Notes under the pieces: model-generated
What the model was told of the DNA's origin: nothing
Seen by the model: the letters and a program-made list of their open reading frames with translations, nothing else
Database searches by the model: none
Part shown: positions 1 through 7,128 of the stretch, in pieces
Numbering within the stretch: position 1 is the stretch's first letter
How the letters are laid out: each line of letters opens with the position of its first letter
Translations under genes and position numbers: made by a program
Source of the DNA: Desulfurellaceae bacterium bin18
Lineage (GTDB): Bacteria > Desulfobacterota > Binatia > Bin18
Direction of reading: 5' to 3'
Assembly (NCBI GenBank): GCA_002238415.1
Contig: MPMI01000017.1
Location: forward strand, 1-64,000
DNA: 64,000 bases

Positions 1-55
1 CCGCCTCCCGATCCGCCACTACCCGCTCCCGCAGGTCCAATGAATACGCTTGCAT
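1..55 (-). CDS. IS630-family transposase, N-terminal 18 codons (cut by window edge)
   Basis: The minus strand opens with ATG at 55-53 behind a good Shine-Dalgarno (GGAGG, 4 nt spacing). It reads MQAYSLDLRERVVADREA up to the window edge. The S-x-DLRERVV motif is the usual start of the helix-turn-helix domain of IS630/Tc1-type DDE transposases. Only the beginning is visible, so completeness and the far inverted repeat cannot be judged. The family call rests on this short motif alone. Confidence 0.75.
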   Translation of the reverse strand, partial: MQAYSLDLRERVVADREA

Positions 56-153
56 ATGGCCTCCTGGCGACTTCCACCCTAACACTCTTGCTTCCCGACC
101 GCTACACTACGGTGGAAACTGCTCTAGAACCATTCACCATTCTGTGTAGCCTT

Positions 154-226
154 GTAGGTCGGGTTAGCCGTAGGCGTAACCCGACAGTCCGTACTTGTCG
201 GATTACGCTCCGCTAATCCGACCTAC
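154..226. repeat. REP-like palindromic intergenic repeat (two half-palindromes)
   Basis: The segment starts with GTAGGTCGGGTTAGC and ends with the reverse complement of a closely similar half (GCTAATCCGACCTAC). Each half contains its own small GTAACCC/GGGTTA-type hairpin. This TCGGGTTA...TAACCCGACCTAC architecture matches a class of dispersed intergenic repeats common in proteobacterial genomes. Its right end overlaps the 3' end of the small gene at 213-401 and supplies its stop codon. A diverged half copy lies at 4711-4770. Confidence 0.7.
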
Positions 227-401
227 TTACTACTCCGCCCCAGCCATCATACGTCCCGTCATGGTGAAAGAAGTGGTCGAATCCATGCTCGCCATGCAGG
301 CAATCCATCGTCTCCGGTTCATCACTAACCACCCACACGGTTCCATCAGGTAAGTCTATTATTTCCTGCTGCCCTTTTCTACGCACGACAATGATTTTCA
401 T
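213..401 (-). CDS. Small hypothetical acidic protein, 62 aa
   Basis: The ATG at 401-399 is preceded by AAAGGA about 7 nt upstream. The protein begins MKIIVVRRKGQQEIIDLPDG, a compact beta-rich pattern, and continues with a His/Asp-rich stretch (HGFDHFFHHDG). No family recognised. The last residues and the stop codon lie in the REP-like repeat at 154-226, so the repeat may have inserted at or moulded the 3' end. A TATAAT-like -10 on the same strand at 477-472 could serve it. Confidence 0.5.
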   Translation of the reverse strand: MKIIVVRRKGQQEIIDLPDGTVWVVSDEPETMDCLHGEHGFDHFFHHDGTYDGWGGVVSRSD

Positions 402-435
402 AGCGGATTCCTTTCGCCGATATGGGTTGAGTCAT

Positions 436-477
436 GAGGACGGCCTCAGTCGGCGTCCTCTCCCTACCCATATTATA
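436..477 (-). promoter_or_regulatory. Possible leader hairpin and -10 element for the gene at 213-401
   Basis: On the minus strand a TATAAT hexamer lies at 477-472. The intervening transcript would contain a 7-bp inverted repeat, GAGGACG...CGTCCTC (436-460). No convincing -35 is seen, so this is a weak promoter proposal. Confidence 0.25.
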
Positions 478-589
478 CGCTTGAGAAGTGCATATTTACA
501 CGGTCCGGACGAAAAAGTGTAGTAAAAACAAACACCTCTATGGAGGGGCCAGCAGGCGTTCGCCTCGTTCCTGGCTGGAGTGTGGACGT

Positions 590-629
590 AAAAAAGCCCG
601 ACTCCGAGGCAACAGAGCCGGGCTTTTTT
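590..629. terminator. Bidirectional intrinsic terminator
   Basis: An 11-bp perfect stem AAAAAAGCCCG / CGGGCTTTTTT (590-600 and 619-629) gives an A-tract on one side and a U-tract on the other. It would terminate transcription of the minus-strand gene at 651-974 and anything arriving from the left. Confidence 0.85.
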
Positions 630-650
630 CGGGGAACCGAGGGACACGGT

Positions 651-974
651 TCAGTTTTTCTCTCTTCGAAATCCGATTGGATTTTTTACTGGCTCCTGCA
701 TCTGCCCGCGTTGCTCCTGAAGAGCGTTCAGGATGTTCCGGCCCTCCCCTGTAATACGCAGACCAGCAAAACCAACGTGCTTGGATGAACGAAGAGGATT
801 CACGCGGACCAGATTTTTTTCTTTGAGGCTCTCTGCATAGTCATAGAGTTCCTGATGAGATAGTTCGAAGGAGTATTTCTTTTTTAGCGAGATGCTTAAG
901 TCAATATGGGTGAGTGACCTTTGCTCACCCTCCAGGACAAACAGAATAGCTGCTTCAAGTTCACTCAGTTGCAT
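651..974 (-). CDS. Winged-helix-like putative DNA-binding protein, 107 aa
   Basis: The start is placed at ATG 974-972 because GGGAGGG sits 4 nt upstream; the earlier in-frame ATG at 986 is part of that Shine-Dalgarno. Residues 1-70 have helix-turn-helix/wing character: an N-terminal LSELEAAILFVLEGE helix, then a segment like SHQELYDYAESLKEKNLVRVNP, then ITGEGRNIL. This resembles PadR/MarR-type winged-helix proteins, where a 'GLRITGEGR' wing end is typical. The C-terminus is basic and glutamine-rich. Single gene, closed by the terminator at 590-629. Regulatory target unknown; the fold assignment is inference from pattern. Confidence 0.6.
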   Translation of the reverse strand: MQLSELEAAILFVLEGEQRSLTHIDLSISLKKKYSFELSHQELYDYAESLKEKNLVRVNPLRSSKHVGFAGLRITGEGRNILNALQEQRGQMQEPVKNPIGFRREKN

Positions 975-1084
975 GTACCCTCCCATGAAGCGTGCCCCGC
1001 ACGATACCAGGAACGGGGAGACGCGGCCAGCCCTTCGTGATAGTGTCCCGCCAAGCCCGCCCGCTAAGACAGAAAGGAATCTCC

Positions 1085-1378
1085 ATGAGTCAGAGCCAGT
1101 ATAATTTCACCGCGTTGAAAAACGTCTACCCGTCCGTCCTTGACGAGATGGCAGTTGCTTTCACCAGCCACCAGTTTATTCTCGTCCTCGCCCAGCGGAA
1201 TCAGCGTTTGTATATCGAAGCGCTGTATGCCCACCGCCATACGGATGGTCCGTTCCGAGATGTGCACGGCGCACTGGCCAAACTGCTACACGGATTTGCT
1301 ACCCCCTGTGGAAAGGGGGAGAGTAGGAACATCTTTGGCATAGACGGAAAATGTGAGTTCTGGCGTAAACGTCCGTAA
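1085..1378 (+). CDS. Small unknown protein, family A copy 1, 97 aa
   Basis: The start at 1085 (MSQSQYNF) is chosen because AAAGGA lies about 8 nt upstream; a longer frame to 992 has no RBS. No known domain is recognised, but the protein is clearly related to that at 3199-3474. Both share a Y-x-x-AL start, an F(I)-x3-LxQxxQxxYIExL segment, a PFRxVH motif and a C-terminal RxIFG...W-x-R. Two divergent copies within 2.4 kb, on opposite strands and alternating with a GIY-YIG gene, indicate a real family, probably of mobile or accessory origin. Confidence 0.6.
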   Translation: MSQSQYNFTALKNVYPSVLDEMAVAFTSHQFILVLAQRNQRLYIEALYAHRHTDGPFRDVHGALAKLLHGFATPCGKGESRNIFGIDGKCEFWRKRP

Positions 1379-1413
1379 CGGCCTTACTGTGTACACCCTC
1401 CGACACCCGACCA

Positions 1414-1974
1414 CTAGCTGAAAAGCCATCTCACCCATTCCGTCATCTTCTGCATGATCCAGATAATCAGTTTGGAGTGGGCGACGGCGCTCCACCCCTG
1501 CCTGCCCATCTGTCCAAGAGTTAGCGGTGGATACCATGGGGACGCATGCGCCTCTATTGTGCCCCCTCCCGACCGTAGCGAGACGCTTAGTTTGCTGAAC
1601 AGCGGAATCATGGCGTCGTCATCAGGGGGATTGACCGAGAACTCCAATTTCCCAGTGGGTGACGCGGCATTGAGCGCCGTGCAGGGAATGCACGGCTGCA
1701 ACCGTTTCGCGAGCGCATAGGCGACCGTCCGGGCCTCATCAGGCGCGACCTCAGCCCACGCCCAATACACTTCACCGTTCTGGTGCAGGGTCTCGGCGAC
1801 GCAAGCATGGCCAGTGATTTCCCCTACCTCCTTGTCCAGGCGTCCCCACCCGACGCAGAGCGTGCGGTCCCAGACTCCTTCTTCCCGCGCTTCCACGCCC
1901 CTGAGTACGAAGACGCCGGTTTTCTCTTTGAGGTGTCGCGTGTCTGTGTGTTGCCACTCAAGTGTCTTTACCAT
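1414..1974 (-). CDS. Hypothetical protein, possibly degenerate GIY-YIG-like, 186 aa
   Basis: The frame is open for 186 codons from ATG 1974. Residues 20-100 have a layout reminiscent of GIY-YIG domains: a GVFVLRG strand, then LCVGWGRL, a central conserved tryptophan region, an EARTVAYALAKRLQP helix and a closing ALN. The two signature tyrosines are replaced by F and C. If related, it is probably not a standard GIY-YIG nuclease. The C-terminus ends in a Trp/Ile-rich stretch (LIIWIMQKMTEWVRWLF) that may form an amphipathic helix. RBS is weak. It converges on the small gene at 1085-1378. Function unknown. Confidence 0.45.
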   Translation of the reverse strand: MVKTLEWQHTDTRHLKEKTGVFVLRGVEAREEGVWDRTLCVGWGRLDKEVGEITGHACVAETLHQNGEVYWAWAEVAPDEARTVAYALAKRLQPCIPCTALNAASPTGKLEFSVNPPDDDAMIPLFSKLSVSLRSGGGTIEAHASPWYPPLTLGQMGRQGWSAVAHSKLIIWIMQKMTEWVRWLFS

Positions 1975-2331
1975 TACATCTTACTATACGCTCCCCAAAC
2001 CGAAAATTTCCACCACTTCTTAGATATCCCGCTCTGTCGGGTTATCTGCTGAATAACACAGCCTGCAAATCCGGCGTAGGGTAGCTCCCCGTGCCTTGGC
2101 GAATAGGCAGAAAAGCGTTCCTCACATATCTGAGAAATGGTTGCACACGGCCAGGCACACCTGCGTGTGGTGGGTCTCGCTGCTTAGAGAGGGAGGACCA
2201 CGCGTGGCAGAGAGGACACAGAAAACAAGGACAACAGTGGATGCGGGGCCGGGTGTGGCCTTGTCGCTGCGACTCCACTGGTTGTGGTCGTGGTCTTTCT
2301 CTGGGGACGGAAGTAAAGGAGGAAGAAAGCT
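1975..2331. other. Intergenic stretch with no convincing gene
   Basis: Between divergent genes. Overlapping open frames on both strands lack coding character. One plus-strand frame ending at TAA 2314-2316 encodes a short hydrophobic tail (LVAATPLVVVVVFLWGRK) but has no start codon. It may be a remnant of a small membrane protein. GGAGGA just before 2332 is the RBS of the next gene. Confidence 0.4.
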
Positions 2332-2913
2332 ATGCCCAACATCGTGTATGTCCTCATCAATCCTGCCATGTCCGGTTACGTGAAAATCGGACGCACGAAA
2401 AACATCAAAAACAGAATGAGGCACCTCAACACAGGAGCGCCAGAGCGGTTTGAGTGTGCGATTGCCGTGGATGTCGCGCCGGGCAACGCCAGCACTCTGG
2501 AGAAAGCCCTACACAAAGCCTTCACGCCAGATCAAGCAGCATCTGCCAAGGAGTTCTTCAAGATGGACCCGGAGCGCGTGGTGGCGATTCTGCGCGAGTG
2601 GCCTGGCAGGGACGTGACACCAACCACACGGACCACGAAGACGCTGCCCAAAACGAAGAAGAGACCGCCTCTCCATTTTCCGAAGATGGGCATCCCTATA
2701 GGGTCCACCTTGGTGTTTCGCAAGACTGGCGAGAAAGCCGTTGTGGTCGGGGATAAGAAGGTGCAATTTCGAGGAAAAACCATGTCGCTCACGGCAGCCA
2801 CGCGAATCATCCTTGAAATTGAACACAGCATCCAACCCACCCCGCACTGGACGTTCGGGGGACACACGCTTCAGGAACTGTACGATGCGACCTACGGCCC
2901 TCGGGGCGGGTAG
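2332..2913 (+). CDS. GIY-YIG superfamily (T5orf172/Mug113-type) protein with C-terminal RAMA/DUF4357-like domain, 193 aa
   Basis: The start is fixed by GGAGGA upstream. Residues 1-90 match the T5orf172/Mug113 branch of GIY-YIG nucleases: a VYVLINPAM strand, YVKIGRTKNIKNRMRHLN (Y...KIGxT and a catalytic-type Arg), then LEKALHKAF and EFFKMDPE. A Lys/Arg/Pro linker (about 95-118) leads to a second domain: IGSTLVFRKTGEKAVVV, then VQFRGKTMSLTAAT, ending HWTFGGHTLQELY. The 'SLTAA...W-x-F-x-G-x-T-L' pattern matches RAMA/DUF4357 domains found with restriction-modification proteins. A DNA-binding or nicking role is inferred. It sits in an accessory patch between two small family-A genes, consistent with mobile or defence cargo. 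Confidence 0.8.
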   Translation: MPNIVYVLINPAMSGYVKIGRTKNIKNRMRHLNTGAPERFECAIAVDVAPGNASTLEKALHKAFTPDQAASAKEFFKMDPERVVAILREWPGRDVTPTTRTTKTLPKTKKRPPLHFPKMGIPIGSTLVFRKTGEKAVVVGDKKVQFRGKTMSLTAATRIILEIEHSIQPTPHWTFGGHTLQELYDATYGPRGG

Positions 2914-2938
2914 CTCGTCCGTGGGAATCGCAATCGCA

Positions 2939-3037
2939 TTACGGTTTCCCAAACATCCAGCGTCGGACCGTGAGCAATCCGTACACCACAGGATGGAGGG
3001 GCTTCGGAACCTCAAAGGTCTCTTCCAATGTGCCCAT
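2939..3037 (-). CDS. Candidate very small ORF, 32 aa
   Basis: ATG 3037-3035 is preceded by GGAAGG (spacing only 2 nt). It encodes a 32-residue peptide beginning MGTLEETFEVPKPLHPVVYG and ending RRWMFGKP. It has no coding gene opposite, and its composition looks protein-like. It could be a small gene or the 3' end of a lost one. No family recognised. Confidence 0.25.
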   Translation of the reverse strand: MGTLEETFEVPKPLHPVVYGLLTVRRWMFGKP

Positions 3038-3136
3038 CACCTTCCCACGCGACAGGGCGGATAGTCCGTACTGTCAACTCATAAAATCAATGAGTTTTAT
3101 TGGCGGTCCTTGTCTGCTGGGGAGGGCTGTTGTCGT

Positions 3137-3191
3137 ATAAGCGTCACGTTCAGTGCGTGAGCACGCTATAATGGCGGGTAAGTGACGCTTT
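3137..3191. promoter_or_regulatory. Inverted repeat enclosing a TATAAT -10-like element
   Basis: AAGCGTCAC (3139-3147) and GTGACGCTT (3182-3190) form a 9-bp perfect inverted repeat. Inside it lie a second palindrome, GCGTG-AG-CACGC, and TATAAT at 3167-3172. It lies just downstream of the minus-strand gene at 3199-3474 and has no obvious plus-strand gene to drive. It could be an operator or promoter, or a mobile-element end. Function not assigned. Confidence 0.3.
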
Positions 3192-3198
3192 TATCAAG

Positions 3199-3474
3199 CT
3201 AGAGTCTTTCCCATAGCGGGACCGTTTCCGGGTCTCCGAAAATATCGCGGTCGTTCGTGTAGCCTATTTTCTTCACCGTCTTGGACCGAATAAGCCATAG
3301 CATAATCTGGCTGTGAACCGCCCGGAACGGGGACGGGGATTGCGGATACTGGCCTAAAAATTCAATATACCGCTGCTGATAGAGCTGCGTTAGTCGCCGA
3401 ATAAAGTCGTAGCTGTTGAATGTGCGCGGTAGGTGGTCGAGCGCAGTATGGTATTCTTTGTGGGTAAAAGACAT
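3199..3474 (-). CDS. Small unknown protein, family A copy 2, 91 aa
   Basis: The protein starts MSFTHKEYHTALDHLP at ATG 3474. The open frame runs further upstream but the extra residues look non-coding. It aligns with 1085-1378 along its length: YxTAL, FIRRLTQLYQQRYIEFL, SPFRAVH, RDIFGDP and a final LWERL. It has no recognisable domain or membrane segment. RBS weak. The alignment of this start with the start of copy 1 supports the chosen ATG. Confidence 0.55.
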   Translation of the reverse strand: MSFTHKEYHTALDHLPRTFNSYDFIRRLTQLYQQRYIEFLGQYPQSPSPFRAVHSQIMLWLIRSKTVKKIGYTNDRDIFGDPETVPLWERL

Positions 3475-3745
3475 GAGCGTTCTATTCGGCGAATAACCCG
3501 ACGGTGGCGAGCGTTCTGCGAATTGTTCACATTTTATTCTCCTGTCGGACGGCAGCGCATTACCAAGTGGGCCGGATTGGGTTGGAGTGTGTAGGTTGAC
3601 CCTAAAGCATGGTCGATCATTCCGCCTAATATCACCCCAGTGCCGGACATGGTCGGATACAGCGAGACGGTCCCATTTTCGCACCCGTCCTTGGTATAAT
3701 GCAAGCCAAGCACCTTAGCGGATTGTAATCTGACCGTTGCGCGGG

Positions 3746-4183
3746 GTGATTTTTACTGCTGTAATCCTCGCGACTGGAGCGCAGATGTTGAGCAAGACCT
3801 TTCCTATCGTGATGGATACGGGGATCGTCTCAATCCTGACCATTGCTTCATTCCTGTTGCTGGCCTTCACGATGGAGACGATAGGGGGTATTCACGCCAT
3901 ACCGAGGATAGACATAACATCCATCTCAACTGCCGGCTTTCTGTTTTTTGGCACGGTGGGGTTTACCATTGTCGGCTGTCGAGCACCGCATCCCTTCTGG
4001 CCGCACTTAATGCGGGTGGCAGTCGGATATTGGTTCATTCTTCTGTTGTTCATACTGCTGACCACAGACGTAGAGATTTTTGTGCTGTGGCTGATTACTG
4101 GTCCCTTTCTTATCACCCCTGTCGTGGGTTTAGGTGGGATGGCATCTTTTGTGGTCATACATCTGGATCAGAGGAGCACGTAA
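3746..4183 (+). CDS. Small integral membrane protein, about 145 aa
   Basis: Four hydrophobic segments are visible: residues about 2-22, 26-44, 54-78 (interrupted) and 92-140 (two spans). The protein ends in a short hydrophilic tail. No family recognised. The start is uncertain: GTG 3746 is used here, TTG 3737 and ATG 3785 are alternatives, and none has a strong RBS. A TATAAT at 3695-3700 may be its -10. No transporter or enzyme motif seen. Confidence 0.5.
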   Translation: MIFTAVILATGAQMLSKTFPIVMDTGIVSILTIASFLLLAFTMETIGGIHAIPRIDITSISTAGFLFFGTVGFTIVGCRAPHPFWPHLMRVAVGYWFILLLFILLTTDVEIFVLWLITGPFLITPVVGLGGMASFVVIHLDQRST

Positions 4184-4206
4184 CCCAAGTTGCAGATTCA
4201 AATTGA

Positions 4207-4350
4207 CGCACTACCCGATATCCGGACCTGTTGCACGCGGATTTTCCGAAACTCCAGGCGGTATACGACAGGGGCGCGGCGTTGCCACAAATCCGGGCCT
4301 GGATACAGACCCACCAGGCTGACTACCCCCGATTCAGTGCGGGCGGCTAG
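4207..4350 (+). pseudogene. 3' gene fragment lacking a start codon
   Basis: After a TGA at 4204-4206 the frame stays open to TAG 4348-4350. It encodes a protein-like C-terminus (DLLHADFPKLQAVYDRGAAL, then QIRAWIQTHQADYPRF) with helix-like periodicity. There is no ATG, GTG or RBS at its head. Most simply this is the tail of a truncated gene. No family recognised. Confidence 0.35.
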
Positions 4351-4423
4351 CAGGAAACGCTGTAAAAATTCCGGGAAAAGTAAAGGCGGTTGAGACCGTA
4401 ATCCCGCTCTGCCCGCCCCTTCC

Positions 4424-4663
4424 TTATTGTTGGGCGGTCCGTTCGATCAGCGTCCGCAGTGCCAGTATGTTTTCCTCATGCCGTCCCTCGGCGAGGTCCG
4501 TTTGGCGTTGTCGGTCAGTATTGCTCCGCTGCATCAGCTTGAGACCGTAGGCAATCAAGAGGCATTGCACCAATCCTATCAGGCCCGCCACCCCGGCCTG
4601 GGCATAGGTTGCCGATAGAGAAGCATTCTGGAAAGAAATCGTCGCTGCCTCAAACTCACTCAT
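4424..4663 (-). CDS. Small single-span membrane protein, family B copy 1, 79 aa
   Basis: The start MSEFEAAT at ATG 4663 is chosen by alignment with the paralogue at 18718-18942, which begins VSEEL. One transmembrane helix (about residues 22-44, VAGLIGLVQCLLIAYGLKLM) is followed by a charged cytoplasmic tail ending ENILALRTLIERTAQQ. This tail is nearly identical to that of the paralogue. Function unknown; a small inner-membrane protein with a coiled or amphipathic tail. The 14-kb separation and conserved DNA at the 3' end suggest dispersed accessory genes. Confidence 0.6.
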   Translation of the reverse strand: MSEFEAATISFQNASLSATYAQAGVAGLIGLVQCLLIAYGLKLMQRSNTDRQRQTDLAEGRHEENILALRTLIERTAQQ

Positions 4664-4710
4664 AGGATTATTTTTTCCTATGCTGAATCCTCCGTCAAGA
4701 CGAGCAGCCT

Positions 4711-4770
4711 TGCATGTCGGGCGAGCCGCAGGCGTAACCCGACATCCCGTACTATCGGGCAACGCTCTAC
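4711..4770. repeat. Diverged half copy of the REP-like repeat
   Basis: TGTCGGGCGAGCCGCAGGCG followed by TAACCCGACATCCCGTACT resembles the left half and spacer of the repeat at 154-226 with several changes. It lies immediately downstream of the minus-strand dehydrogenase gene ending at 4767. Confidence 0.45.
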
Positions 4771-6068
4771 TGAAAGGGATACGGCAGAAGATGCTCTTTG
4801 GCATTCAGGTCGTGGATGGAAGCGCAACCCAGGAGCCGCAGGGTATCCTCAATTTCTTTTTTCAGGATGGCAAACGCCTTGCGCACCCCCGCTTCTCCCC
4901 CCGCCCCAAGACCATACACATACGCCCGGCCGGCTAAGACCGCATCCGCGCCGTGGGCCAGGGCAATGACGACATCTCCGCCGGAACGAATGCCGCCGTC
5001 CAACAAGATGGTCAACTTGGAGTCCTTGAGTTCGGCTGCGATGTCTTTCAGGACGTATAAGGTCGGGTAGACGCGATCCATCTGACGCCCGCCGTGGTTA
5101 GAGATGATAATGCCGTCCACGCCATGTTCGACCGCCAGCCGGGCATCTTCGACACACTGCACGCCCTTCACCAGGATGGGCTTATCCGTCCCCCAGATTT
5201 CCCGAATCCAGGGCAGATGCTCCCAGGTGACAACCGAGGTGCGCAGTTGGGCGCCAACATCCGCGTAGGGCATCGGCTGTCCGTCGTTCAGAATGACATT
5301 GCGAAATTGCATCATCCCGCCGTCCGCGTAAAAGCTCTGCAGCCAGGAGAGATGGGGGATCATTTGCGGGCCAAATTTCAGTTTCTGGAAGGGCGTGCCG
5401 TTAATCGCCTGCGAGGCACCGAGCCATTCGTGCTGGGCGCGATTCCCGGCGACCGCGGTATCGATGGTCAGCACCAGCGCGGAATAGCCGGCGTTTTTCG
5501 CCCGTTCGATCCCGCGGGCGGCGACTTCTTTTCCCCCAACGAGATACAGTTGATACCAACACGGTCCTGGCGAGGCGGTGCGGACTTCTTCCAGGTCGGT
5601 CCCCGTCAGGGTGGAGAGCGTGCAGATCGTCCCGGCTTCACCGACCGCCTTGGCGGCGACGGCTTCTCCGCGCGGCCAGAGCATGCGGGGACTGCCTATC
5701 GGCGCGGCGATAACCGGCAGCGCAATGGAGTGTCCCAGAATTTCGGTCCGCATCTCTACTGCGTCAAGCTGGACCGCACTTCTCGGCTTAAAGCGTTCTC
5801 TTTGAAAGGCTTCGACATTATCCCTGAGCGTGATTTCGTTGTCGGCACCGCCACGATAATATTCTCTCACAATCGGTGGCACGCGCTTCTCCATCACCTG
5901 CCGGAGATGATCGATGGTGACGCATTTTTCGACCGCTCTGGCCCAACGCTTTACACTTCTGGCATGCGCGCGCCGGAGGTAGGGGTGCAGCAGCCGCAGC
6001 CCGGTAGGGTGTTCATTGAGGGCAGGCGTGTGCCCGAGATTCCGTTCGAGAGTCTGCGGGTGAGTCAT
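4767..6068 (-). CDS. FMN-dependent alpha-hydroxy-acid dehydrogenase/oxidase, 433 aa
   Basis: A cytoplasmic (S)-2-hydroxy-acid oxidase of the glycolate oxidase/lactate monooxygenase/mandelate dehydrogenase family. Family hallmarks are present: the YYRGGADNE N-terminal tyrosine, APIGSPRM, the YQLY flavin-side motif (about 172-175), a catalytic-type lysine in ILVKGV (about 301), SNHGGR with the active-site His-Arg (about 323-328), and DGGIRSGGD (about 357-364), which binds the FMN phosphate. The start at ATG 6068 lies 11 nt after the upstream LLM gene stop. The domain proper begins about 50 residues in. It is third in an operon with two LLM enzymes (8094 to 4767), which suggests a shared oxidative pathway. 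Substrate unknown. Confidence 0.88.
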   Translation of the reverse strand: MTHPQTLERNLGHTPALNEHPTGLRLLHPYLRRAHARSVKRWARAVEKCVTIDHLRQVMEKRVPPIVREYYRGGADNEITLRDNVEAFQRERFKPRSAVQLDAVEMRTEILGHSIALPVIAAPIGSPRMLWPRGEAVAAKAVGEAGTICTLSTLTGTDLEEVRTASPGPCWYQLYLVGGKEVAARGIERAKNAGYSALVLTIDTAVAGNRAQHEWLGASQAINGTPFQKLKFGPQMIPHLSWLQSFYADGGMMQFRNVILNDGQPMPYADVGAQLRTSVVTWEHLPWIREIWGTDKPILVKGVQCVEDARLAVEHGVDGIIISNHGGRQMDRVYPTLYVLKDIAAELKDSKLTILLDGGIRSGGDVVIALAHGADAVLAGRAYVYGLGAGGEAGVRKAFAILKKEIEDTLRLLGCASIHDLNAKEHLLPYPFQ

Positions 6069-6079
6069 CGCTACGGTTC

Positions 6080-7108
6080 TCAACCGAACTGCGGCATGAC
6101 CTGGCTGGCGAACAGTTCCATTGAGCGCTCGGACTGCGCCTGGGTCAGACTGCCCCAGGCGAACGACACCAGAATATAGTTGCAGCCGCTGGTCTTGAAG
6201 AAATTGGCAATCTCGTCCTGCACCCGGCTGGGAGAGCCGACAATGGCGACATCCAGGCTGCGGGCGACCTGGAGGTCGGGTGTGAACAGGGTGTGGGCCA
6301 CCCCGAAGTCGAGCCACAGCTTTTCGATGTTGGCGTAGTAATCCTTATAGGCCGGTGTGGCGATGGCTTCGGCTTCCTGGTCCGTGTCCGCCACAAAAAT
6401 ATGGCGGAACGCACCCATCTTCGGCGTTTCGACCTGGGGGTTGAGGTTCAGCGGATTGTCCCGATTGTGCGACCACACCTCTTTGTACTGGGCGGTCAGC
6501 TCCTTGATCCCGTTGTTGGGGCCGCCGCTCGCCATATGCATGCCGCGCTCGGCGGCAAAGCGGAGGCTGCTCGGATTGATCACCCCGTACCAGAACGGGG
6601 GATTGGGCGTTTGCTTGGGATGCAGCTCCATCGGGACATCGACACACTGGTAATACTTGCCTTCGTAGGTGAGTCGCTCCTGGCGCAGGCCGGCGCTGAC
6701 CATCTCCAGGGCTTCCTCGAACATCGCCCGCGAGTGCAAAAACGGCACCTCAAAATACGCCTGCTCAAACGGCGATACGCCACGCCCGACCCCGATTTCC
6801 AGGCGGCCGTTGCTCATATGGTCGAGCATGCAGATTTCACTGATCAGCCGTAGCGGATGATACAGCGGCAGCAAATACACCAGCGGCCCTAAACGAATGT
6901 GTGTAGTGTGTTGTATGGCGGCGGAGAGAAAGACGCTCGGAGACGGAGCCATGCCCAGCGGCGTGGCGTGGTGCTCGGCCAGGTGATAGCCGTAAAAGCC
7001 GGCTTCATCGGCCATCTTGAGGAGTCGCAGGCGGCCCTCGTACAACTCGCCCAGCGAGTCTGCCCTGCGCTCCAAGTGGTCAAAGATGCCAAACGCAACA
7101 TCGCTCAT
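6080..7108 (-). CDS. LLM class flavin-dependent oxidoreductase, 342 aa
   Basis: A bacterial luciferase-like TIM-barrel monooxygenase. Recognisable features are GYHLAEHHATPLG near residue 40, the RLGPLVYLLPLYHPLRLISE stretch, MLDHMSNGRLEIGVGRG at about 95-111, and PFWYGVINP. It probably uses reduced FMN or F420. Second gene of the operon: it begins 20 nt after the upstream LLM gene and ends 11 nt before the hydroxy-acid dehydrogenase. Only about a family-level function can be given. Confidence 0.85.
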   Translation of the reverse strand: MSDVAFGIFDHLERRADSLGELYEGRLRLLKMADEAGFYGYHLAEHHATPLGMAPSPSVFLSAAIQHTTHIRLGPLVYLLPLYHPLRLISEICMLDHMSNGRLEIGVGRGVSPFEQAYFEVPFLHSRAMFEEALEMVSAGLRQERLTYEGKYYQCVDVPMELHPKQTPNPPFWYGVINPSSLRFAAERGMHMASGGPNNGIKELTAQYKEVWSHNRDNPLNLNPQVETPKMGAFRHIFVADTDQEAEAIATPAYKDYYANIEKLWLDFGVAHTLFTPDLQVARSLDVAIVGSPSRVQDEIANFFKTSGCNYILVSFAWGSLTQAQSERSMELFASQVMPQFG

Positions 7109-7128
7109 ACCGTAGTCCTTCTCGTGTC

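Noticed and set aside
432-647. 71-codon minus-strand ORF across the terminator
   Set aside because: It contains the terminator hairpin and lacks coding character.
5094-6179. 361-codon plus-strand frame opposite the alpha-hydroxy-acid dehydrogenase
   Set aside because: It is antisense to a gene with all catalytic motifs and itself has no domain, signal or RBS.
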